Assembly: GCA_900544205.1 (NCBI GenBank)
Contig: UQUG01000004.1
Span: 1-64,000, forward strand
Source: an uncultured Collinsella sp.
GTDB lineage: Bacteria; Actinomycetota; Coriobacteriia; Coriobacteriales; Coriobacteriaceae
Length of the DNA: 64,000 bases
Direction: 5' to 3'
Shown here: piece by piece, positions 43,643-51,586 of the stretch
How the letters are laid out: every line of letters starts with the position of its first letter
How positions within the stretch are numbered: position 1 is the stretch's first letter
The notes under the pieces: generated by a model
Databases searched by the model: none
What the model was told of the DNA's origin: nothing
The model's input: only the letters and a program-made list of their open reading frames with translations
Made by a program: the position numbers and the translations under genes

Positions 43643-44998
43643 TTAGTCCTCGTCTTCTTGGTCTGTGGAAAGGCCCGCGGGCGTGAGTCCCAAGATCTCA
43701 TCGGCTTGGTCGGCGTCTTCCAGCGCGTCGATATCCTTGAGTTTGCGCTCCATGACGTTGGTGCGCGTGGTGATAATGCCCTCGACCGTTTTACCCGCGG
43801 TCTCGATCTGCTGCTGGGCGCGGCGCAGCGCCTTTTGATAGCGCGGCAGCTCGGCCTTGACGGCGGAGAGCACTCGCAGTACATCGTCGGTGCGTTTTTG
43901 CAGCCTAAACGTCTGGTAGCTCATCTGCAGGCTGTTGAGAATGGCCGCCATGGTGCTGGGGCCGGCAACGTTGACGTGATAGTCGCGGCCCAGGGTCTCG
44001 ATAAGCCCGGAGCGGCTGACGACCTCGGCGTACAGCCCTTCAAACGGCACGAACATGATGCCAAAGTTGGTCGTTGCCGGCACACTCAGGTACTTTTCGC
44101 AAATGTCCTTTGCCTCGCGCTTGACCATGGTGTCGAGCGTCTTGCGCGCAGCCGCCACGGTCTCCGCATCGCCCGACTCCTGCGCGTCGAGCAAGTGCTC
44201 ATACGCGTCGCCCGGGAATTTGGAGTCGATCGGCAGCAGCACGGGATCGCCCTCGTCCACCGGCAGCTTGACGGCAAACTCAACGCGCTCCGAGGCGCCG
44301 GGCTTGGTGGCGACGTTTTCCAGATACTGGTCGGGCGTAAGGATGTCCGCCAGAATTGCACCCAGCTGCACCTCGCCCAAAATGCCACGCGCCTTCACGT
44401 TGCCCAGCACGCGCTTAAGGTCGCCCACGCCGGTGGCGATGGACTGCATGTCGCCCAGGCCCTTGTACACGGCCTCGAGCTGGTCGCTCACCTGCTTAAA
44501 CGATGCCGACAGTCGGTCGTTGAGCGTGCGGGAGAGCTTCTCGTCCACCGTCGCACGCATTTGATCGAGCTGCACGTTGTTGTCTTTGCGGATGGCGCCC
44601 AGCTGAGCATCGACCGTTTCGCGCACCTTGTCCAGGCGATGCTCGATACCCTCGCGGTTGGCACCGAGCTGTTGGGCCGTCTCGCGGCGCAGGTCATCCA
44701 TCCGGTCACCAGCTTGCGAAAACTCACGTGCGATGGTCAGGTAACGTTGCTGCTCCACGGCCGCATCTGTCGTCTGCTGCTGCGCGATGGCATTGGCCGT
44801 GCGGCGAGTTTCGGCCAGCGCGACGTTCAGGGCATCGAGCGCGTTGTTGGCCTGCTCGAGTGCTGCCAGCGTTTCCGCGCCACCGTCGCCACGCTCCCGC
44901 AACTCGGCACGCAGGCTCTTGAGCTGGAGGGCGCAAGCCACAGCAACCCCCACCGCCACCAAGGCGATCACAACAAGCACAATATCAATAGCAGACAT
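43643..44998 (-). CDS. rmuC: RmuC-family DNA recombination protein
   Basis: The product is 451 aa: one N-terminal membrane segment (IDIVLVVIALVAVGVAVACA), a long coiled coil (about 25-190), and the RmuC nuclease-like domain (RGILGEVQLGAILADILTPDQY, KLPVDEGDPVLLPIDSKFP). RmuC proteins limit DNA inversion and rearrangement; the fold is related to restriction nucleases, with the acidic and Lys residues of PIDSKFP as candidate active site. The ATG at 44998 follows GGCGGAG. The C-terminal tail is acidic. Confidence 0.93.
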   Translation of the reverse strand: MSAIDIVLVVIALVAVGVAVACALQLKSLRAELRERGDGGAETLAALEQANNALDALNVALAETRRTANAIAQQQTTDAAVEQQRYLTIAREFSQAGDRMDDLRRETAQQLGANREGIEHRLDKVRETVDAQLGAIRKDNNVQLDQMRATVDEKLSRTLNDRLSASFKQVSDQLEAVYKGLGDMQSIATGVGDLKRVLGNVKARGILGEVQLGAILADILTPDQYLENVATKPGASERVEFAVKLPVDEGDPVLLPIDSKFPGDAYEHLLDAQESGDAETVAAARKTLDTMVKREAKDICEKYLSVPATTNFGIMFVPFEGLYAEVVSRSGLIETLGRDYHVNVAGPSTMAAILNSLQMSYQTFRLQKRTDDVLRVLSAVKAELPRYQKALRRAQQQIETAGKTVEGIITTRTNVMERKLKDIDALEDADQADEILGLTPAGLSTDQEDED

Positions 44999-45049
44999 AA
45001 ACTCCGCCCAACAAACCCAATCGAGCACCAATCAAAACCGCGATCAATC

Positions 45050-45613
45050 TTACCCCGCCATACGCACCGGGCGCCCGGCCCCTTCTTGGGCGCCCCTCTC
45101 CTCCGCATATTCCATAATGCGGCGCGCCGTCTCCCTGCTCACCTTTGAGTCATCACCGGCTAAATATGCGTACACGTTTCCCTTATTCAGATTCAAATCG
45201 CGGCAGAGACCGTAGCGCGTTACACCCGATTCCTCTAGCGCTCCCAACGTTCTTTTTCGCATCAGGGCGTTGATTCTTCTGTCCGCCACTGGCTTTTCCT
45301 TCACCGCTCTATACGCACGCCAAACGTTGGCATAACGATTAGGAAGTTTGTCCTCGGCGCATAGAGATGCCAGGCTACCCGTTTGGGCGTACAAGGACAA
45401 AACGCCTCGGTAACCCTCTTCCATCCACGAACCCTCGGATAAGCCCAGAACGTATTCGGCTTTACCCTGTGCCAAAGCGAGCAAAAACAGGGGCTCCGCC
45501 ACGCGCGGCGCAACCGTCGTCGCTTGCTTAACCAGTTTTCTAAAACTGAGCGACTGCTGTCCGGATAGCTCTCGGCAATAGCCTTTTAAGAATCCCTCAA
45601 AGGTCAGATTCAA
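45050..45613 (-). CDS. HTH protein, second gene of a putative toxin-antitoxin-like pair
   Basis: The 187-aa product has an unrecognised N-terminal part and a C-terminal helix-turn-helix near 125-170 (GVTRYGLCRDLNLNKGNVYA, then SRETARRIMEYAEE) resembling XRE-type regulators. The start is TTG at 45613, which overlaps the stop of the upstream gene as TTGA; AAGGAGG lies 7 nt before it. That tight coupling to a nucleotidyltransferase-like gene is the usual layout of toxin-antitoxin operons, but no known family assignment is certain. By eye it has lower G+C than its neighbours. Confidence 0.7.
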   Translation of the reverse strand: MNLTFEGFLKGYCRELSGQQSLSFRKLVKQATTVAPRVAEPLFLLALAQGKAEYVLGLSEGSWMEEGYRGVLSLYAQTGSLASLCAEDKLPNRYANVWRAYRAVKEKPVADRRINALMRKRTLGALEESGVTRYGLCRDLNLNKGNVYAYLAGDDSKVSRETARRIMEYAEERGAQEGAGRPVRMAG

Positions 45614-46140
45614 CCGAGCACCTCCTTTTTGTATTGGCTGTATGCGCAGACCATCTCTTGATAACTCCGCTCCGAAGGCGACGACGCCAGCGCCTCGCCC
45701 TCGTCGAATATAAGCCGTTCGAGCAGTCCCCAATCAAGTCGGTCGACGAATGCCTGGCTATGAAGATCGATGATGTCGTTCGGACGACAGGCATAGAGCT
45801 TCATTACCGCCAGGTCCTCCAAGGATGGCGTAAAGTACCTGATAAAGCGCGCCCCAATATCCAAGGGAATCAAACGATCTTCGTAATTGAACGGCATCTG
45901 ATTACAATATGCCACCGCCATACCATTCACCTCGGGGTATCGAGCTATGATCTCGCGGAGGCACCTATCTGCCTCAAACACATCAATGTCATGTGTAACC
46001 GAACGATTCGTCACATCGTTTAGCATGAAGGCGCTTCCTCCCACCAATACAACGTTCGGCCTGTCGTCTCTTGGACCTATTTCCAGCTCCGCCTCTTCGT
46101 CAATGCCCAAAAGAGTCTGCTCTAAATCCTGCTTATACAT
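45610..46140 (-). CDS. DUF6036-like nucleotidyltransferase-fold protein
   Basis: The 176-aa product carries VVLVGGSAFMLNDVTNRSVT then HDIDVFE, the GGS...DID pattern of minimal nucleotidyltransferases such as DUF6036 and AbiEii-type proteins, with the two metal-binding Asp residues in DID. A downstream segment (FTPSLEDLAVMKLYACRPND) matches the same group. The next gene overlaps its stop codon and encodes an HTH protein. AGGAT precedes the ATG. It is likely an antitoxin or toxin of a type IV-like or nucleotidyltransferase TA system, but which partner is toxic cannot be told. Confidence 0.75.
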   Translation of the reverse strand: MYKQDLEQTLLGIDEEAELEIGPRDDRPNVVLVGGSAFMLNDVTNRSVTHDIDVFEADRCLREIIARYPEVNGMAVAYCNQMPFNYEDRLIPLDIGARFIRYFTPSLEDLAVMKLYACRPNDIIDLHSQAFVDRLDWGLLERLIFDEGEALASSPSERSYQEMVCAYSQYKKEVLG

Positions 46141-46263
46141 AGCAAATCCTATTATTATTTATCTTCAATAATACTATTCAGTCGCACGACAGGACCCACA
46201 GGATGCAAGAATTCTGCTCGTGGCGATAATTCGTACACCCTGGAAGTCCTAATGTGACAAACG

Positions 46264-46698
46264 CTAACTCTCCCAGCCGGCGCGGATGGTTGTTGCGACA
46301 TCGCCTAGGCGCTGGCCCAGGGCCGCTAGATGCTGGAGCACCTCATTGGGCGAGGCACCGTTGAGAATGCACGTGAGGGCATATGAGGCCAAGAAGATTG
46401 CCGCAAGTCCTAGCGGAATGAGCACGATCATCGCCAATGTGCGCAGGCGCTGGCCCACACGGCGACGACGCGCACGACGCTTGTCGAACGCGAGCTCCTG
46501 CGCATATGAATCTTGCTGTACGGAATAGGCCTCTGGCGCCGATTTACACCCGGGCACAGCTGCAGGTACAGCAGCGGGCACGACATTTTGCGCAAAGGGC
46601 TGGGCTGCCGCCCCTTGCATTTGCATCTCTATAAGCCGTTGCTGTTGGCGCAACATGCGCTCGGCTTGTTGCTGCGGAGTCTCAAGAAACAGATCCAT
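46264..46698 (-). CDS. small single-pass membrane protein, unknown
   Basis: The product is 144 aa from ATG 46698 (GGAGG 5 nt upstream). The first 30 residues are Gln-rich (ETPQQQAERMLRQQQRLIEM), followed by a Pro/Ala/Val segment, a basic stretch (DKRRARRRRVGQRLR) and one membrane helix near 92-115 (LAMIVLIPLGLAAIFLASYA). By the positive-inside rule the N-terminus is cytoplasmic and a short C-terminus (about 30 residues) is outside. No family recognised. The 46699-46956 stretch upstream holds no gene. Confidence 0.65.
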   Translation of the reverse strand: MDLFLETPQQQAERMLRQQQRLIEMQMQGAAAQPFAQNVVPAAVPAAVPGCKSAPEAYSVQQDSYAQELAFDKRRARRRRVGQRLRTLAMIVLIPLGLAAIFLASYALTCILNGASPNEVLQHLAALGQRLGDVATTIRAGWES

Positions 46699-46956
46699 GT
46701 TGGCCTCCAAAATCGGAGCGTTCGACGCTTACGACCAGCATCCCGCACCGCCATGACCGCGACAACGCAATCGCCGGCAATAGCCACAAAGTTTCTTTTG
46801 CTCAAAAGCTGTCGAAAAGCTCAACAACTCCCCTACCAGCACTTTCTCTGAGCTTTTTTCGCCAGCAATCTTTTGGCCTTCCACCCTTACGCCAACTGAC
46901 CAAAATCTAACCAAAAGCTTGACGAAAATTGTGGAGACCGGGACCCCACACAAAAA

Positions 46957-47139
46957 GTGCCGCCCCAAAGGGGCGGCACACAAACCAATCTATTAGCCAA
47001 AACTCGTTGGCAAGCCCGCGTCGTCAGACCCGCGGCGCATGCCTTTGCCTCGCGTGACTCTGCGAAGCCGTGAGCGAGAGGGAAAGGGATGCGCCGCGGG
47101 TCTGACGTCCGGAGCGGTGAAACCAGCAGTTGCCCTGCG
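46957..47139. repeat. 183-bp direct repeat, copy 1
   Basis: It begins with the hairpin GTGCCGCCCC-AAA-GGGGCGGCAC and continues into a long hairpin in which GTCAGACCCGCGGCGCATGC (from 47024) pairs with the complementary arm ending at 47106, 23 of 24 positions. It ends GTTGCCCTGCG. Copy 2 lies at 47861-48044 with only a handful of differences and one extra base. Confidence 0.9.
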
Positions 47140-47161
47140 CTCCGTGGTCGGTGAGGACAGA

Positions 47162-47794
47162 CTACATGCCCGCGAAACCTCGGGCAGCGGTGGCGCACAT
47201 AAACGCCAAGGCTAGAATCACGAGCGAGCCCGCGATGTCGACCAGCACGCCCATTGCGCGGCGCTCAAACAGCCAGCTCTCGAAGTGCGGGGCGACGTTG
47301 CGCCAGACACGCCACAACAAGATGCCCATGCCGATGACGCCGGGAACATTGAGCAGCAAAATCTCAGAGCACAAGAGGCCAATCAGGTTTCCGGCGGCAA
47401 AGCCCGCATCGCCCTCGCAGTACTTGCGATAAATCATGTACAGCATGTACGCCACAAACGGCTGCAGGCACGCAGAGATAAACGTAACCACCATCGAGGG
47501 GTCCTGAGAAAAGACATCGGTGAGCTTATCCACGCTCGTGGCATCTTTCGAAGCCAAGAACAAGCCAATGACCACCACGGGCACCACGCCCAAGATGACC
47601 TCGACCAGAGTAAATAACTTGGCAGTCAAATCCTCACTAGCCGAATTCAAATAAGGCGCCCACTCAGGATGAGCATGCGCGCCGACCTTCTTGTCTTTCT
47701 CGGCACGATCGGCCTTTTTACCCTCGGCAACCCGACGGCCAGGATCCTTGCGAGTTCCCGCCGCAGCCACCCGAGCCCGAGACTTCTTACCCAT
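47162..47794 (-). CDS. polytopic membrane protein, unknown
   Basis: The product is 210 aa from ATG 47794 (only a weak GGGGTG site). The first 50 residues are highly charged and Lys/Arg/Ala-rich; then about four membrane segments follow (LFTLVEVILGVVPVVVIGLF, VTFISACLQPFVAYMLYMIY, AAGNLIGLLCSEILLLNVPG, and a C-terminal VDIAGSLVILALAFMCATAA). No catalytic motif or known domain is recognised. It lies exactly between the two copies of a 183-bp direct repeat, so repeat and gene could have moved or duplicated together. Confidence 0.7.
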   Translation of the reverse strand: MGKKSRARVAAAGTRKDPGRRVAEGKKADRAEKDKKVGAHAHPEWAPYLNSASEDLTAKLFTLVEVILGVVPVVVIGLFLASKDATSVDKLTDVFSQDPSMVVTFISACLQPFVAYMLYMIYRKYCEGDAGFAAGNLIGLLCSEILLLNVPGVIGMGILLWRVWRNVAPHFESWLFERRAMGVLVDIAGSLVILALAFMCATAARGFAGM

Positions 47795-47860
47795 ACAAAA
47801 ACACCCCATCAGGTAGTAGATAAACTAAAAGTCGCTACCCAGTGTACCCCCTAACAAATA

Positions 47861-48044
47861 GTGCCGCCCCAAAAGGGGCGGCACACAAACCAATCTATTA
47901 GCCAAAACTCGTTGGCTAGCCCGTGTCGTCAGACCCGCGGCGTATGCCTTTGCCTCGCGCGACTCTGCGAAGCCGTGAGCGAGAGGGAAAGGGATGCGCC
48001 GCGGGTCTGACGCCCGGAGCGGTGAAACTAGCAGTTGCCCTGCG
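47861..48044. repeat. 183-bp direct repeat, copy 2
   Basis: It is collinear with 46957-47139, including the GTGCCGCCCC hairpin and the long CCCGCGGCGTATGCC hairpin. One base is added in the first loop and several transitions are present. The 314-bp gap (47795-48108) between the membrane protein and rubrerythrin genes is mostly this copy. Confidence 0.9.
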
Positions 48045-48108
48045 AAGCCGTGAGCGAGGAGGGAAGGTAGTCCGGCCCTCCCGGCCCAGCTCACGCTAGC
48101 GCCAAGCG

Positions 48109-48648
48109 CTAGTAGTTCACCACCTGCTCCTCAAAGTACGCCTTCGGGTGGTTACACACCGGGCACACCTCAGGCGCCTCAGCACCAACGTGCAGGTGCC
48201 CGCAGTTCAGGCACTTCCACACCTTTACGCCCTCGCGCTCAAACACCTCGCCCGACTCGATGCGCTCGACGAGTTTGTTGTAGCGCTCCTCGTGGGCCTT
48301 CTCGACGGCGGCGACGCCACGGAACTTCTCAGCGATCTCGGCAAAACCCTCCTCCTCGGCGGTCTTGGCGAACTCGTCGTACATCGTGGTCCACTCGTAG
48401 TTCTCGCCCGCAGCGGCATCACGCAGATTGTCCAGGGTATCGGGGACGGCGCCGTCGTGCAGATACTTAAACCACAGCTTGGCGTGCTCGGACTCGTTGC
48501 CCGCCGTCTCGGCAAAAATATTCGAGATCTGAACGTAGCCGTCCTTTTTGGCCTTGGATGCATAGTAGCGATACTTGGTGTGTGCCTGGGACTCACCGGC
48601 AAAAGCGGTCTCGAGGTTCTTCTTGGTTTGGGAATTCTCAAAATCCAT
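48109..48648 (-). CDS. rubrerythrin
   Basis: The 179-aa product is a non-haem di-iron peroxidase of anaerobes that reduces hydrogen peroxide. The N-terminal ferritin-like domain has the metal ligands in NLETAFAGESQAHTKY, AETAGNESEHAK and VEKAHEERY; the C-terminal rubredoxin-like domain has the two CxxC pairs (CLNCGH and CPVCNHPKAYF) that bind a single Fe. Both the length and domain order are standard. The ATG at 48648 follows GGGAAG. This is consistent with a strict or aerotolerant anaerobe. Confidence 0.97.
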   Translation of the reverse strand: MDFENSQTKKNLETAFAGESQAHTKYRYYASKAKKDGYVQISNIFAETAGNESEHAKLWFKYLHDGAVPDTLDNLRDAAAGENYEWTTMYDEFAKTAEEEGFAEIAEKFRGVAAVEKAHEERYNKLVERIESGEVFEREGVKVWKCLNCGHLHVGAEAPEVCPVCNHPKAYFEEQVVNY

Positions 48649-48762
48649 AGGTGTACTTCCCTTCAACGCATGCCGCCCGTAGGCTTCGAGCGACCTTGTC
48701 TTTAGGATGCCCTCAAGCCGCGAATTTAAACCTTACAATCCCGTTCTTCAGATTTGAGCGGG

Positions 48763-49668
48763 CTACACACTCAACCAACGATCGTCCTCGGCTCGGCAAA
48801 AGCCCTCGCGCTCCAGGTCAGCTAGAATGCCCGCGATCAAGTCGCACTCGACCGGCCCGCGACCGGCTGCCGCTTCCATCTCGTTAACGCCCACCACGGC
48901 ATCAGCAAGCGTAATCCCCGCCGGCTGCCCATCGCGCGCTGCCAGCAACATACGCACGATATGCGCGCGCTTTTGGCGACGCGAGCCCTCAAACTTGGAC
49001 TGACGGCTATAGCCCGCCGACCGCCTGGACGGATTGGGCAACGTCTTTTTTAGATATGCGCCGTAATCTAGCAACGCGTAATACCACGCGCGCGGCGTGT
49101 CGGCATCATCGAGCGGCACGGCAAAGGGAGCGATCTCGTCCGCCGACGCACCGGGGGCCGCCGGACAGGCCGCCTGAATCAGCGGCACCAGCTCGCGATC
49201 GGGAACAGCCGGTACATCGGGAAAGAAGTGATGCAGAAAGACCGTGCGCACATTGGTCTCCAGATACACGCCCGGAAGATCAAACGCAAACGACCGGATA
49301 CCCTGCGCCGTTGCCGGGCCAATACCAGGCAGAGCGACCAAGTCACGCGTCTCGTGTGGAAACTCCCCGTCCCAGTCTTCCACAACGCGCTGAGCGGCCT
49401 TGTGGAGCGCCAGAGCGCGTCGGTTGTAGCCCATCCCCTGCCAAGCGTCCAAAACATCGGAAGGCGCGGCCTGGGCAAGCGCCTGCACGGTCGGAAAACG
49501 ATCGAGCCACACCGGCATGCGCGCCTCCACACGCGGCACCTGCGTTTGCTGCAGCATGACCTCAGAAAGCCAAATGATGTACGGATCGCGTGTGCGGCGC
49601 CACGGAAGGTCGCGATAACGCAGGACCCCTTCCGAACGAATCATCGAACGAAAGGGGTCCTGAATCAT
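48763..49668 (-). CDS. MutY-like HhH-GPD glycosylase lacking the Fe-S cluster
   Basis: The 301-aa product carries LPWRRTRDPYIIWLSEVMLQ with MutY's catalytic Glu (Glu36), and the helix-hairpin-helix LPGIGPATAQGIRSFA. Two features differ from classic MutY: the catalytic Asp position reads YLETNVRTV (Glu137 where LDGNV is usual), and the C-terminal four-Cys cluster is replaced by NPSRRSAGYSRQSKFEGSRR. This matches a cluster-less subfamily I recall from other anaerobes. It should excise adenine opposite 8-oxoguanine, or a related base. It is 21 bp downstream of an Rrf2 regulator gene. Confidence 0.85.
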   Translation of the reverse strand: MIQDPFRSMIRSEGVLRYRDLPWRRTRDPYIIWLSEVMLQQTQVPRVEARMPVWLDRFPTVQALAQAAPSDVLDAWQGMGYNRRALALHKAAQRVVEDWDGEFPHETRDLVALPGIGPATAQGIRSFAFDLPGVYLETNVRTVFLHHFFPDVPAVPDRELVPLIQAACPAAPGASADEIAPFAVPLDDADTPRAWYYALLDYGAYLKKTLPNPSRRSAGYSRQSKFEGSRRQKRAHIVRMLLAARDGQPAGITLADAVVGVNEMEAAAGRGPVECDLIAGILADLEREGFCRAEDDRWLSV

Positions 49669-49689
49669 GGCTATGCTCCTTATGCGGCG

Positions 49690-50175
49690 CTATTCCTCCC
49701 GGTAAGCGCACGCGCAGGTGGCGTACTCGGGAAACGCTTCGCGGTCGGCGAACTTGGGATCGACGGCCGGGAACTGGCGGTGAGCGACGATGTCGCCGAG
49801 CGAAACGGAATCGAGGTGGTCGCGCATCAACGCCTGAGCTCCGGCCCACAGGGGATGATAGCAGCACGTGCCCATGCGTGCACAGTCACCATCGGGTGCG
49901 GTGCAATCATTCATAACCATAGGGCCCTGAACGGCCTCGACGACCTGACGAATGGTGACGTCGTCCGGACTGACTTTAAGACGCATGCCGCCATGGACGC
50001 CACGCAGGCTCTCCACAATACCGGCCTGGACCAAACCGTGCTGAATCGAGCGGGCAAACGAATACGGGACATTGACCTCTTCGGCAGCGGTGCGAACAGA
50101 AAGCAAACGCTCCGGATCCTCGGCAAGCATCGCCAGCATGCGAAGGGCGTAATCAGTCTTCCTCGATATGTCCAT
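49690..50175 (-). CDS. Rrf2-family transcriptional regulator with Fe-S-type cysteines
   Basis: The 161-aa product begins MDISRKTDYALRMLAMLAED, the standard Rrf2 winged-helix opening, with a recognition helix near 28-55. Cys91, Cys98, Cys104 and Cys105 form a C-x6-C-x5-CC set like the cluster ligands of IscR/NsrR, so it probably senses Fe-S status, oxygen or nitric oxide. The start at 50175 follows AAAGGGG; the open frame further upstream is not used. It precedes the glycosylase gene by 21 bp, suggesting a small redox-responsive operon. The 359-bp region up to tRNA-Asp holds only leader, the tRNA terminator and no gene. Confidence 0.92.
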   Translation of the reverse strand: MDISRKTDYALRMLAMLAEDPERLLSVRTAAEEVNVPYSFARSIQHGLVQAGIVESLRGVHGGMRLKVSPDDVTIRQVVEAVQGPMVMNDCTAPDGDCARMGTCCYHPLWAGAQALMRDHLDSVSLGDIVAHRQFPAVDPKFADREAFPEYATCACAYREE

Positions 50176-50500
50176 TTTTCCCCTTTCAAGGAATACGAAC
50201 AGCTCGAACGAGCTCCGGGGCCGAGCTTGTGTCGAGACGCTAAATGACCGCCAGGACATCCAAATGGTAAATCGGATATCCACTGAGTGCCGCGCTTGGA
50301 GCGAAATGCATCAGATGCGGCGCACAGTGCAATTTAGTATAACCTAACCCCCTGTCTCGTAGAACAGGTGTTGCGCAACAAAGCTGTTGTTCAGACAGAT
50401 ATACTTATTAGATTTTACTTGCGTTCCCGAAGGCGCGGGGATTCTGGGCGAAGATGCACCAGGGCGATCGTTCTATCGAAACAAAGTGCATCAAACGCAA

Positions 50501-50526
50501 AAAGCCACGTCCGAAGACGTGGCTTT
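50501..50526 (-). terminator. terminator of tRNA-Asp
   Basis: AAAGCCACGTC pairs perfectly (11 bp) with GACGTGGCTTT around a CGAA loop, giving a T run on the minus strand just after the tRNA. Confidence 0.9.
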
Positions 50527-50534
50527 AATTGCGT

Positions 50535-50612
<78 letters not shown>

Positions 50613-50658
50613 AGGCAGACGTTCGCGTTTGTTTCCGCTCGCGTGCGCTGCGGGGATT

Positions 50659-50688
50659 AGTATACACAGAAGTCTGTCCGGCGCGCAA
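50659..50688 (-). promoter_or_regulatory. promoter of tRNA-Asp
   Basis: On the minus strand TTGCGC (50688-50683) and TATACT (50664-50659) are spaced by 18 bp, about 47 nt before the tRNA. Confidence 0.6.
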
Positions 50689-50721
50689 CAACTTTTTTGA
50701 AAAAATTTTTCAGGGCCATCC

Positions 50722-50864
50722 GGGAGGGTCTCCGGGGCTGAGGGCGGGGGTTAAGTTTGCTGCTCTACAGTCCTGCGCAAGACGGAAAGTACATTAAGTG
50801 CTTTCCTTTGCGTGCGGAACTCGCGACAAACTTAACCCCCGCCCTCAGCCCCGGAGACCCTCCC
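50722..50864. repeat. 37-bp perfect inverted repeat with structured spacer
   Basis: 50722-50758 is the exact reverse complement of 50828-50864. The 69-nt spacer contains GGAAAGTAC-ATTAA-GTGCTTTCC, a further 9-bp stem. The whole can form one long hairpin. It has no coding frame. The 410-bp gap (50613-51022) holds this, the tRNA promoter and a terminator. Confidence 0.9.
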
Positions 50865-50980
50865 TGCCGTCACATTATTCAACCAGTTTTGCGGGCGTGC
50901 GCCGCTGCGCGGCTAGCCCGCGTGCTCCTCGGCGGGGTTGGTCTGATGGATCTTGTTGAACTTCTTACTTTGGCTCAAAG

Positions 50981-51014
50981 AAAAACGGGAGATGCGTTGT
51001 GCATCCCCCGTTTA
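50981..51014 (-). terminator. terminator of the phosphodiesterase gene
   Basis: On the minus strand AAACGGGGGATGC pairs with GCATCTCCCGTTT (5-nt loop) and TTTC follows, 9 bp after the stop. Confidence 0.85.
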
Positions 51015-51022
51015 TGTTGCGG

Positions 51023-51490
51023 TTAGTCTAGGTCAATAAACTTGGTGCTTATGATCTTGCCGTCTTTTACTAGCATTCTGGCCATGGTGGGGCCTCGGGT
51101 GCCTCTGGGGTAGCTGGCGCTGCCCGGGTTGAGGACTAAGCAACGGCCCACTTGGGCTTCTTTGGTTACGTGGGTGTGGCCGTTGATGGCTACGTCTACG
51201 GATCCCACCGGAAGGTCTTCGCGGTAGTGAGCTACGGCGAATTTGAGGCCTTCGTAGGTAAAGAGTGCAAGACGGTCTACATCGGGGCCGTAGTCACGGT
51301 AGTAATCGTTGTTGCCCAGTACGGCCCGCACGGGGGCGATGGTGCATAGGTGCTCGTAGTCTATCTCTGACGTGAGGTCGCCGGCGTGGATGATCAGGTC
51401 TGCGCCCTCAAGCTCATCCAGGAGCGCAGGCGATAAATAGCCGTGGGTGTCCGAGATGATGTCGATACGCTTGGCGCTTGCACTGTTCAT
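51023..51490 (-). CDS. YfcE/MJ0936-type metallophosphodiesterase
   Basis: The 155-aa product has all five metallophosphoesterase motifs: DIISDTHGY (Asp14, His16), IHAGDL, GNND, AHY and NGHTH, in the compact single-domain YfcE arrangement. It should hydrolyse small phosphodiesters with two Mn ions; the natural substrate is unknown. The ATG at 51490 follows GGAAGGG; a longer in-frame start adds 14 residues without family match. It is monocistronic with a terminator on each side. Confidence 0.93.
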   Translation of the reverse strand: MNSASAKRIDIISDTHGYLSPALLDELEGADLIIHAGDLTSEIDYEHLCTIAPVRAVLGNNDYYRDYGPDVDRLALFTYEGLKFAVAHYREDLPVGSVDVAINGHTHVTKEAQVGRCLVLNPGSASYPRGTRGPTMARMLVKDGKIISTKFIDLD

Positions 51491-51530
51491 GGGATCCCTT
51501 CCGCAAAAAAACGATTCGGCAGATATATAC

Positions 51531-51580
51531 AAAAAGGCCCCACGGCTCCGCAGACGATGGGTCTACAGGGCTGCGGGGCC
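51531..51580 (-). terminator. terminator of the first LytTR operon
   Basis: A long imperfect stem (GGCCCCGCAGCCC side against the GGCTCCG-GGGGCC side) ends in TTTTT on the minus strand, 6 bp after the response-regulator stop. Confidence 0.8.
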
Positions 51581-51586
51581 AGTGTG

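Noticed and set aside
46729..46983. 84-codon minus-strand frame upstream of the small membrane protein gene
   Set aside because: It runs into the 183-bp repeat, lacks a ribosome site and has no coherent protein character.
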